Below the pieces are notes generated by a model that did not search any database, had not been told where the DNA came from, and saw only the letters and a list, made by a program, of their open reading frames with translations. The translations under genes were made by a program, and so were the position numbers. This document shows positions 20,881-30,447 of a DNA stretch of 64,000 nucleotides, one piece after another. Position 1 is the stretch's first letter. Each line of letters begins with the position of its first letter. The DNA comes from Musa acuminata AAA Group (Eukaryota; Streptophyta; Magnoliopsida; Zingiberales; Musaceae): positions 45,161,501 through 45,225,500 of the forward strand of contig NC_088357.1 in assembly GCF_036884655.1 (NCBI RefSeq), given 5' to 3'.

Positions 20881-21563
20881 TAAAAAATAGTGATTTTGAA
20901 AAATGATATAATACAGAAAAGAAGAGTTGAAATCAATAAATCAGAATAGTATATAAGAACTCAACGAATTATCTAATAACTAAAACAGAGTTTGTTATAT
21001 AAACATGACTAAAAGAGTAATATCGAATGATATAAAAATCAAATATTTGGTCAAAGGTTTTACTTATAAGGAATATACTGATCATAACGAGATATTTTCT
21101 TTAGTTTTTTAAATAAATATTTTCTTTAGTTTTCTTTAGCTTATTATTATTTTGAGTTACATCATTTGAATGTAAAAATAAATTTTTTTTAATGAGAATA
21201 TAGATTTATATGGATAACTTAAATGATTCATATAGAAAATTAAAAAAAAATAAAATTTGGTACGTAAATTTAGAAAATCCATTATAATATTAAACAAACT
21301 TCTACATAATTATGTATAAAGTTTTTTATACTATTAATTTATTCAAATTTTTAAAAATACTGTTGATCAATATTTATACATGATAATTAGTAGGAGCTAG
21401 TTTATTATATTGGTCTATATGATGATAATATTTTTCTTACTAACAGGGATCATGGTTTATTGTATCAAACCAAAAAAAAATTTCACAAAGAATTTTAACA
21501 TTATTGATATGAATGAGGCATCTCATATTAGTATTGAGATATTCAGTGATAGATCTTAAAGAT

Positions 21564-21565
<2 letters not shown>

Positions 21566-21655
<90 letters not shown>
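21566..21655. repeat. (AT)n microsatellite, 90 bp (unit A)
   Basis: Uninterrupted AT dinucleotides inside the copia relic. It is the largest length difference between units A and B. Confidence 0.98.
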
Positions 21656-21659
<4 letters not shown>

Positions 21660-22323
21660 CGAGTCTTAGTATGATTTAATATACAGCTTTATTCAACAAA
21701 TGATAAGATTAAAAATTTTAATCAAACTAAATATTTTTAAAATAACTTTATAAAATCTGATAAAGAAAAAATATTTATTATGTATGTGTAATTGAAAATC
21801 TATTACATATTCAAGCTTGTACCAAACAGATATCAATTTTATCGTCAGAATACTAGGTATATATTAGAGTTGTCTAGTAATGAAATACTAAAAGGTTAAA
21901 ATATAATAATAAGATATATAAAAGGAACGAAGGATTATATGCTCACATATATGAAAATAGATTAGCTTGAAATAATAGTATTTTCAAATGCAGATTTTAT
22001 AAATTACCTCGATAATAAGAAATCCACTTTATATTTTATTATTAAGCAATATATTATTCTATTTTTAATAATAAAAGTTAATTTTATGGTATGATTTGAG
22101 ATTACTAATCAAGCTTTCTTATTGCGAAATTTTATCTCAGGACTTGATATGATCGTAATCAATTGTCAAATCACTAAAGATACTTTTTGATGTATCATAA
22201 TAGTTTTCTTCTATAATAATAGCTAGTACTCTAGTAATTCTATGCATTATGATAAAAATTACAAGGTGATTAAAGAAAAGAGTTTAGAAATAATTAATAT
22301 TAATTAAAAACTTGAGTTCTATT

Positions 22324-22580
22324 ATAGTTTAAAGTGTTTGTAAAGAATATATTCTTATGGTTGGGTTTGTGAATAACCCGTAAAAAATATTGTGATATAT
22401 GTACAAGTGGACATTATAATTGATATTTTTATTTATGTAATTAAAATTATTTATTTCTACTATCATATTTACATTTATATATGTACATATTATGATTGAA
22501 TATTTATAATAGGATTGTCATAAATAGACAAATTATAAGAGACATTTTTTACTGTAATAGGAAGGACTAATAGTGTTATA
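22324..22580 (+). repeat. LTR-like direct repeat, copy 2
   Basis: Direct partner of 20624-20880, directly downstream of the RNase H-like end of the relic, where a 3' LTR would be expected. Confidence 0.55.
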
Positions 22581-23019
22581 GTATATAGAAAAAAGTTTGA
22601 CATTTATGACAAACGATCGCTATGACTCACATTAGCAATTAGACTTAATTTGATGTTATTATGTTTATTAGACTTATTTGCCTATTTTATAAAATTGATG
22701 TGTATGTGTAAACTATTTTTTCAAACATTTAGAATTCAATTAATTAATTTTTTTAAACAATCTTTGTCTTATTATGATATAATTTCTTAAGATATGACAT
22801 TGATGGGAGGGACTCTTCTTATTATAAACTTAAGTAATCTTATCAAACTTGATTTATCAAATTTACTTTTGTGATAATGTCATGGTGACTTCAATTGAGT
22901 GTTTATGATATTGCTCAATTAAGGTACGACTATGGAGATGTTACATCATATAAGTTAGTGAATTTATAGTAGGATGACTTAGAAGTGAGCATGGTAAGTT
23001 CGACTTATTATTACCGAAT
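22581..23019. other. Gene-free junction DNA
   Basis: AT-rich. The part from about 22835 to 22985 resembles the lectin 3' flank at 19300-19465. No gene seen. Confidence 0.6.
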
Positions 23020-23054
23020 GGGGCAACAATGTGTTTATTTCACATTGTTGCCCC
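23020..23054. repeat. Perfect hairpin, 14-bp stem (unit A)
   Basis: GGGGCAACAATGTG and its exact reverse complement are separated by a 7-base TTTATTT loop. Paralogous flank at 15820-15860 shows no such hairpin. It has no U-tract and is not a bacterial-type terminator. Confidence 0.95.
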
Positions 23055-23072
23055 AAACGTCACCGATGAGAC

Positions 23073-23450
23073 ACATCATAGCATTAATAAGATAGACTTT
23101 ATTTCACACTACTCAAACACACACCCAACTCAAACATAGATGCCAGTAACAGACATTGGCATCCTTATTCATCATGGCACACAGAGATAGAGATAGATAG
23201 TCAACACCCTCCACAAGGGTTGGCTAAGCCAGCATCACGTAGACTCCAAATGCAGTGAGATACATCATAGCATTAATAAGATAGACTTTATTTCACACTA
23301 CTCAAACACACACCCAACTCAAACATAGATGCCAGTAACAGACATTGGCATCCTTATTCATCATGGCACACAGAGATAGAGATAGATAGTCAACACCCTC
23401 CACAAGGGTTGGCTAAGCCAGCATCACGTAGACTCCAAATGCAGTGAGAT
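23073..23450. repeat. 189-bp tandem duplication of the L3 3' end (unit A)
   Basis: Two essentially identical 189-bp direct copies (23073-23261 and 23262-23450) cover the last codons of exon 3, the stop codon and about 150 bp of 3' UTR and flank. The proximal copy is used by the L3 frame; the distal one is a spare. Confidence 0.95.
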
Positions 23451-24148
23451 ACTCTTCAGTTGCATGACCAAAGAAGCCCTTAATCTCGTCATATTCTACG
23501 TTGACTTCGAAAAAGGTTCCACCCCCACCTCCATATGGACCGTATGTCTTTGCAAGATTGGTGGTAAACGTGAGTTGAGATACACATGGAAATTCAGAAC
23601 AGTCGTGTTTGACATACCCAGAAACGGAGGTGAGGTATTCATCTTGCATGAGAGTAAACTGCGAGGCAATTAGAGCGATGATACATTTAGCGACTTATAT
23701 ATTTGATAGCAGGTATTAGTAGGAGGGAGGGGAAGGCAAAAGAATAGATGCATGGATGGATGGAGGTCGGAGAGGCATGCCTGGAATAGTTCACCGCCGG
23801 GGCCTCCATATCTGGGAGTTACGCGAGTGGTTCCGTCGATGTCGAAGGTTATCTTAATGGAGTTTACGCATGAAGCAGCGCCAATGCTGATGCCAGTGAT
23901 TTTGTCTGCAGGTTCCATGGCCCAACGAGACTCGTTGCCGCATGGACATTTGGGGACGCCCCCTCGGGCATGCGCGGCCGTCTTGATCTGGTTGGAAGCC
24001 TGCACCACCATGCATCATCCATCACAAACCACATAGTGTTAGAATAGAAACTGCAGTACTACATAATAGATAGGCCTCCCTCTAAAGGAAGCAAAGCTAT
24101 ATTCTTTCGGTGGAGGCAGAGTATCTATATAGCCGTCTCTCTCACCAT
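23413..24148 (-). CDS. Jacalin-related lectin L3 (unit A), three exons
   Basis: Minus-strand lectin with exon 1 at 24146-24148 (ATG only), exon 2 at 23781-23999 and exon 3 at 23413-23658, phase 0 throughout, 155 residues. Intron 2 has the same GC-AG boundaries as L1 and L2. It is close to L2 in protein, with Gln5 and Thr76, and shares Pro17, Gly22, His92, Ala110, His139 and Glu142. Intron 1 has an extra C in the ATAGCCGTCTC stretch compared with L2. The TATA box is at 24240-24247. Its 3' end is tandemly duplicated. Intact by inspection. Confidence 0.85.
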
Positions 24149-24239
24149 CAGCGAGCTTAGGAATGAAGGAACTCCTCTCACACCGGATGATATGCAAACA
24201 CACTCGACTCGATGGGGAGAGAGAGGATGGATGGGGGGG

Positions 24240-24247
24240 TATTTATA
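24240..24247 (-). promoter_or_regulatory. TATA box of lectin L3
   Basis: TATAAATA on the minus strand, 92 bp upstream of the ATG, with the shared C-rich leader. Confidence 0.8.
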
Positions 24248-24594
24248 GAACCAAAAGGTGCATGAAGTTGCCCAATATTTATGTATGAATGGAAGGAACT
24301 TGTAACAAAAATATAGAAAGAAGCAGTAAGGGTACCGCTTCCAAGTCATTGTTTAAGCATTGGATTGATATTGACCATTTATTGGTTTGGGAAATGGTAG
24401 TTGATACTAGTGTCTTTTCTTATTTTGAGGGAAACTGAAGGTGTCTTTTGGAAAAATAAAGATAGTGATAGCAGCTAAAGGAATTGATTCAACCTTTAAA
24501 GACCTGCTCGGTATATATACATGTCAGAAGATCCAAAGCCCCATCTTTTGGGTTCCTCTCACACTACCTACTGTTCTACCAGCTTGTATTCTGA

Positions 24595-25147
24595 TTGAAA
24601 TCTCATGATGATGAGAGCCCCATCCATACAAGCAAAAGTAAGTCGCTTATGTTCATGCCGATGGCTGTAGCTGAGGAAGAGGAGCTCTCGCGCTGCTTCT
24701 ACGTATTCGAACTCCTTGATACGGCGAAGATTACGAACGCGATCAAGCTCACGTCAATGGCAGAATTCTACATCGATGTTGTCACTTCGGGAGATGCTCT
24801 TGACGCCGAATCGGTTCAACCAGTTCCCACCGTAAATTTGACTTGCGCCGGTGGTGCAAGTCTCGTGGACCAAACGACGGTCCGAAGAGGGAAAGCAGGA
24901 GATCATCCGATAACCGGATGAAACTTCCACTAGTGCTTGACATCTACACTTTTTGAGAAGGCTACGTTGTTCTAGAAGCGCTTGGTGGTAGAATTCCCTC
25001 CTCAAGTTGTGTGAATGGGAGGGTGATTCCGGCCGGCCGCGGTGGCTTACCGACATCGTAATGAAGGAGATGAGACGGGGGCAAGTGGGGAGAAGCATCA
25101 ACAAAAGTTTTCTGGCGTTCCCACAAGACGCTGTCTTTTGTATCCAT
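24595..25147. other. GC-richer unidentified segment between L3 and the L4 promoter (unit A)
   Basis: Base composition is clearly GC-richer than the surroundings, suggesting former coding DNA. A plus-strand frame at 24595-24921 contains ATG codons near 24652 and 24661 and a TGA at 24919-24921, with a TATATATA motif near 24512 upstream. A minus-strand frame at 24754-25170 also stays open for 138 codons. I recognise neither protein. The plus frame includes VAEEEELSRCFYVFELL; the minus frame includes TASCGNARKLLLMLLPTCP. It may be a captured host-gene fragment. Confidence 0.45.
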
Positions 25148-25390
25148 GCATCATCCATCACAAACCACATAGAGTTAGAATAGAAACTGCAGTATTACAT
25201 AATAGATAGGCCTCCCTATAAAGGAAGCAAAGCTATATTCCTTCGGTGGATGCAGAATATCTACATAGCGTCTCTCTCACCATCAGCGAGCTTATGAAGG
25301 AAGGAAGGAACTCCTCTCACACCGGATGATATGCAAACACAGTCGACTCGATGGGGGGAGAGAGGATGGATGGATAGGGGGGTATTTATA
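25144..25390 (-). pseudogene. Lectin L4 promoter, exon 1 and intron 1 fragment (unit A)
   Basis: TATAAATA at 25383-25390, the C-rich leader, an ATG at 25281-25283 and nearly all of intron 1 match the lectin genes. Homology stops at about 25144, just before the intron 1 acceptor, where the unidentified GC-richer segment is joined. A CAAAAG acceptor just inside that segment would place its 138-codon frame in phase with the lectin ATG, giving about 127 residues. That splice is an inference. Otherwise this is a broken gene. Its leader and intron match L1 of units B and C almost exactly. Confidence 0.7.
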
Positions 25391-25539
25391 GAACCAAAAG
25401 GTGCATCAAGTTGTCCAATATTTATGTATGAATGGAAGGAACTTGTAACAAAAATATAGAAAGAAGCAGTAAGGGTACCGCTTCCAAGTCAATATTTATG
25501 CATAATGTTCAGTATTCTGACTACAAAATTGATATATGG

Positions 25540-26726
25540 TTTGATACAAGCTTGAGCATAATAGAATTTCAATTGTGCATACATAATAAATATTTTTTCT
25601 TTATCAGATTTTTTTATGTTATTTTAAAAACACTTTGTTTGATCAAAATTTTTAATCTAATCATTTGTTGAATAAAGTTGTATATTAAATCACACTATGA
25701 CTAGATTAATAGATATTTTTTAAGATAACCCTAGCAATCCTTAATATCTATCACTAAATATCTCAATACTAATTACATAAGATGCCTCATTCATATCAAT
25801 TATCTTAAAATTCATTGTGAAATTTTTTTTTTGGTTTGGTACAATGAACCATGATCCCTATTAGTAAGAAAAATATTATCTACATATAGACCAATATAAT
25901 AAATTAGCTCCTACTAATTATCATATCTAAATATTGATCAATAGTATTTTTTAAAATTTGAATAAAGTAATAGTATAAAAAAAATTTATACATGATTATG
26001 TAGAAGTTTGTTTAATATCATAATGGATTTTCTAAATTTGCATACCAAATTTTATTTTTTTTTAATTTTCTATACGAATCGTTTAAGTTATCTATATAAA
26101 TCTAGATTTTCATAAAAAAATTTTATTTTTACATTCAAATAATGTAACTCAAATCAGAATAAGCTACTAATGTCATGACAATTCTTAACAAGTTTATTTA
26201 AAAAACTAAAGAAAATATCTCGTTTTGATCGATGCTTTCCTTATGAGTAAAAATTTTGACCAAATATTTGATTTTTATATCATTCGTTATTACTCTTTGA
26301 GTCATGTTTATATAACAGACTCTTTTATAGTTATTAGGTAATTCGATGAGTTCTCATTTACTATTCTGGTTTATTGATTTCAACTCTTTTTTTCTGCACT
26401 ATATCAATTTTCAAAATCACTATTTTTCATCACTTATGAAAATAATGAAATATCCATTTGATTAATATGTCATAATATGATTCCTATAGATATACCACAT
26501 AATAATAAAAAAATAACAGATCTTTTTTTCTTTTGAGATATTCTCAAAACTACCTATTGTGTTTGTTCTATAAGATCATTAGCGACGATACCAACATCAT
26601 GTGAAAATTCGTCAATGTTATTTTATTATTCAATCTCTTTAATTCTTTAAGTGATTTAAGGAATAATATTCTCTTGAAAATAATAAAAGAGTACTATCAT
26701 ATGAATATCAAAAATTAAATTATAAG
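25540..26726 (-). pseudogene. Decayed copia reverse-transcriptase segment (A/B junction)
   Basis: Complete form of the relic at the window start. It begins next to the L4 promoter block and runs across the arbitrary A/B boundary. It shows the same scattered reverse-transcriptase motifs on the minus strand with many stops. Confidence 0.7.
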
Positions 26727-26744
26727 ATTTTCACTTTTACTATA

Positions 26745-26828
26745 AAATATGATGAGATTAAAAGCTTCTTTAGTCATCCAACTACTGAATATCCCAATGC
26801 TTTTGGAGTTTACGTGATGCTGGCTTAG
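26745..26828 (+). pseudogene. Lectin exon 3 relic R1 (unit B)
   Basis: Same 3'-terminal exon 3 fragment as in unit A, followed by a lectin-type 3' flank and the multi-LTR array. Confidence 0.85.
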
Positions 26829-27070
26829 CCAGCCCTTGTAGAGGGTGTTTAATTTCTATCTCTATGTGTGCCACTCTTGCAGTGGTTGTTTAATATCTAT
26901 CTCTTTGTGTGCCATGATGAATAAGGATGAAACTATTTGTTATTGGCATCTATGTTTAAGTTGGGTGTTTGTTTGAGTTGTGTGAAATAAAATCTATTTT
27001 CAATTATATGCCACTACTAATAATATGACGTGTCTCTTTGTTAACATTTGTGACTTTCAAACACACCGTG

Positions 27071-30000
27071 TGATAGAAGATAAGATTTCCCCAACTTGAT
27101 AGAGGATAAGATTTCCCCAATTAGATGAGGAAATCTCTCTTTTCTGTTTATTCTGTTGAGGGAAATCCTTCCTCCTAATCTGTATAAATAGGAGAGGAAC
27201 ATGTTAATAGATTCAAGCTAAAGCTATTTCATTTCTACAATAAAGCTTCTTATATTATATTGTTCTTATCTTCTATTATTTTTATCATGGTATCAGAGCC
27301 ACTTGTCTAGAGCAAGCTCTCTTTTTGCTGTCGACTCATATGTTGCTTCTCCACCTCCGGCGGTAAAAGAAAAAGCTTTCTACTACCGATGACGCGATAA
27401 ATCTTTCCTCCTCGACGAACGGCAATTATCTTTTCCACTGCCACTCTGCACCAACGTCTTTTTCCTTCTGTTGTGGTGCGATTGAGGGGCAGAGACGTCG
27501 TCGCAAGGAGGGATGGTCGAGCGACCGTGGTTGTGGCTACGACCCAAGGGGAGGCGGTGGACTCCGGCCGGGAAGCGGTCGCGGGGCTGCGACGGGAGGT
27601 GACCACTAGAGTGAGGATGACCGTGAAGAAGTGGTCGTCGCTCCATCGATCTACAGGAACCAGCGTAGAGAGGAAGAAGCAGATGCGCTACAAAGAGGAA
27701 GAATGCACCTTTGTTGCTTTAGATTAATGTTGTCGGAGGTGCGCTAAGGCAGAGAAAATGACAGGCAGATGAAGAAGCACCTCCGCTAATGAGGTTGTGT
27801 GAGGAGTCGGACAGCGAGAAAAGAGCTTGCTCTAGACAAGTGGCTCTGATACCATGATAAAAATAATAGAAGATAAGAACAATATAATATAAGAAGCTTT
27901 ATTGTAGAAATGAAATAGCTTTAGCTTGAATCTATTAACATGTTCCCTCTCCTATTTATACAGATTAGGAGGAAGGATTTCCCTCAACAGAATAAACAGA
28001 ATAGAGAGATTTCCTCATATAATTGAGGAAATCTTATCCTCTATCAAGTTGGGGAAATCTTATCTTCTATCAAGTTGGGGAAATCTCTCTATTCTGTTTA
28101 TTCTGTTGAGGGAAATCCTTCCTCCTAATCTGTATAAATAGGAGAGGAAACATGTTAATAGATTTAAGCTAAAGTTATTTCATTTCTACAATAAAGCTTC
28201 TTCAATTATTGTTCTTATCTTCTATTATTTCTATCATGGTATCAGAGCCGCTTGCCTAGAGCAAGCTCTCTTCTCGCTGCCAATTCATCATTGGTGTTCC
28301 CTTCCGCTACGGCATCTCTAGTGCTGCTCATCAGCACTGCCCCACCTTTCTTCCTCGTTGTAGCTATTTTCCTTCCTCTTCTGCTACAGCTTCCTCCTCT
28401 GTTGCAGTTTCCTCTTTTGCTGTAGTAGCATCACTGCAACATTGCTGTATATTTCTTCTCTACCGTCGCAGCCGTTGTAATCGCAACCACGACCAACGTC
28501 GTTGAGAAAAGCGAAGCTTCGCTCTTGCCTTCGGCCAGCGACCAACGTCGCTGAGAAAAGTGAAGCTTCACCCTTCGGCCAGCGATCAATGCCGTTGCAT
28601 TCCTAAGAGGCTCTGTGGTCAAGCCTCATCTTCCTCACCGCGGTAGTCTTCGCTGATCTGTCAACATTCGGCAGACTTAAGGAGAATGAAGGGAACGCTT
28701 GTGCCATCACAGCAACAGCAATCGCAGCAGCAGCAGCGATCTACACTTATCTTACTCATGAAGCCTCTCGCTTGTAAACCATTCTTTGCATCGATCCAAG
28801 ATTGGTATCCTTGTTAGGAGCACCATCTTGCGGGGGCATGATAGAAGATAAGATTTCCCCAACTTGATAGAGGATAAGATTTCCCCAATTAGATGAGGAA
28901 ATCTCTCTATTCTGTTTATTCTGTTGAGGGAAATCCTTCCTCCTAATCTGTATAAATAGGAGAGGAACATGTTAATAGATTCAAGCTAAAGCTATTTCAT
29001 TTCTACAATAAAGCTTCTTATATTATATTGTTCTTATCTTCTATTATTTTTATCATGGTATCAGAGCCACTTGTCTAGAGCAAGCTCTCTTTTTGCTGTC
29101 GACTCATATGTTGCTTCTCCACCTCCGGCGGTAAAAGAAAAAGCTTTCTACTACCGATGACGCGATAAATCTTTCCTCCTCGACGAACGGCAATTATCTT
29201 TTCCACTGCCACTCTGCACCAACGTCTTTTTCCTTCTGTTGTGGCGTCTCTAGTGCTACGCTCACCAGCACTGCCTCACCTTTCCTCCTTTGCTGTAGCT
29301 TCCTCCTCTGCTATAGCATCGCTGTAACATCACTGTAACTTCTTCCTCTGCTGCAACTTCCTCCTCTATTGTAGCTTATTCCTCTGCTACAGTATTGCTA
29401 TAGCTTTTTCTATTGCTGTAGCTTTCTCCTCTACTATAGTCGTTGTCGTCGCAGCCGCAACAACAGTAATAGCAACAACAGCAGCGATCTGCTCTTGCCC
29501 TACTCTACTTTTTCAATAAAGCTTCTTATCTTCTTCTTCAATAAAGTTTCTTCAATAATTCTTTTTATCTTTTATTATTTCTATCATGGTATCAGAGCCG
29601 CTTGCCTAGAGCAAGCTCTCTTCTCGCTGCCAATTCATCATTGGTGTTGCCACTCTGCGCCAACGTCCGTTCCCTTCCACTACGGCATCTCTAGTGCTGC
29701 TCATCAGCACTGCCCCACCTTTCTTCCTCATTGTAGCTATTTTCCTTCCTCTTCTGCTACAGCTTCATCTTCTACTACAGCTTCCTCCTCTGTTGCAGTT
29801 TTCTCCTTTGCTGTAGTAGCATCACTGCAACATTGCTGTAGATTTCTTCTCTACCGTCGCAGCCGTCGTAATCGCAACCACAACCAACGTCGTTGAGAAA
29901 AGCGAAGCTTCGCTCTTGCCTTCGGCAAGCGACCAACGTCGCTGAGAAAAGTGAAGCTTCACCCTTCGGCCAGCGACCAACGCCGTTGCATTCCTAAGAG

Positions 30001-30447
30001 GCTCCGTGGTCAATCCTCATCTTCCTCACCGCGGTAGTCTTCGCTGATCTGTCAACATTCGGCAGACTTAAGGAGAATGAAAGGAACGCCTATGTCATCA
30101 CAGTAACAGCAATCGCAGCAGCAGCAACATCGATCTACACTTATCCTTCTCACGAAGCCTCTTGCTTTAAACTATTCTTTGCACCGATCCAAGATTGGTA
30201 TCCTTGTTAGGAGCACCATCTTGCGGGGGCATGATAGAAGATAAGATTTCCCCAACTTGATAGAGGATAAGATTTCCTCAATTATATGAGGAAATCTCTC
30301 TATTCTGTTTATTCTGTTGAGGGAAATCCTTTCTCCTAATCTGTATAAATAGGAGTGGGAACATGTTAATAGATTTAAGCTAAAGTTATTTCATTTCTAC
30401 AATAAAGCTTCTTCAATTATTGTTCTTATCTTCTATTATTTCTATCA
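27071..30447 (+). mobile_element. Composite TRIM-like array, unit B
   Basis: Same six-LTR array, with CCGTG at 27066-27070 and 30448-30452. LTRs lie at 27071-27287, 27855-28072 (inverted), 28073-28236, 28839-29055, 29514-29586 (fragment) and 30232-30447. LTR1 differs from unit A at one base (27262, G instead of A), which matches the other LTRs in the array. Confidence 0.88.

Larger units (their letters stand above)
19735..22320 (+). pseudogene. Decayed copia reverse transcriptase-RNase H (unit A)
   Basis: Plus-strand frames give scattered copia motifs: YVVYL and ESYYDI (linker before the reverse transcriptase), LYQTK and a motif resembling MNEASYVIS, then toward 21800-22300 TKDYML-like and MHYDKNYKVIKEK pieces from the RNase H end. 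Stops are everywhere. A segment of about 600 bp is present twice in direct order (19999-20598 and 20879-21452), separated by a 258-bp LTR-like repeat. The (AT)n tract interrupts it. The unit B copy lies at 45505-48168. Confidence 0.7.
1..25766. repeat. Macro-repeat unit A (25,766 bp)
   Basis: The first bases of the window recur at 25767 and 51615, and every feature in this unit recurs in the same order in the next. The spacing to unit B is 25,766 bp up to about 7750, 25,770 bp after a 4-bp indel in the L1 leader, and 25,848 bp after the (AT)n tract. The unit phase is arbitrary because the window begins inside the array. Seen directly by matching sequence and feature spacing. Confidence 0.97.

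Noticed and set aside
23020..23054. Rho-independent terminator
   Set aside because: Hairpin without a following T-tract, in plant DNA; better explained as a template-switch product.
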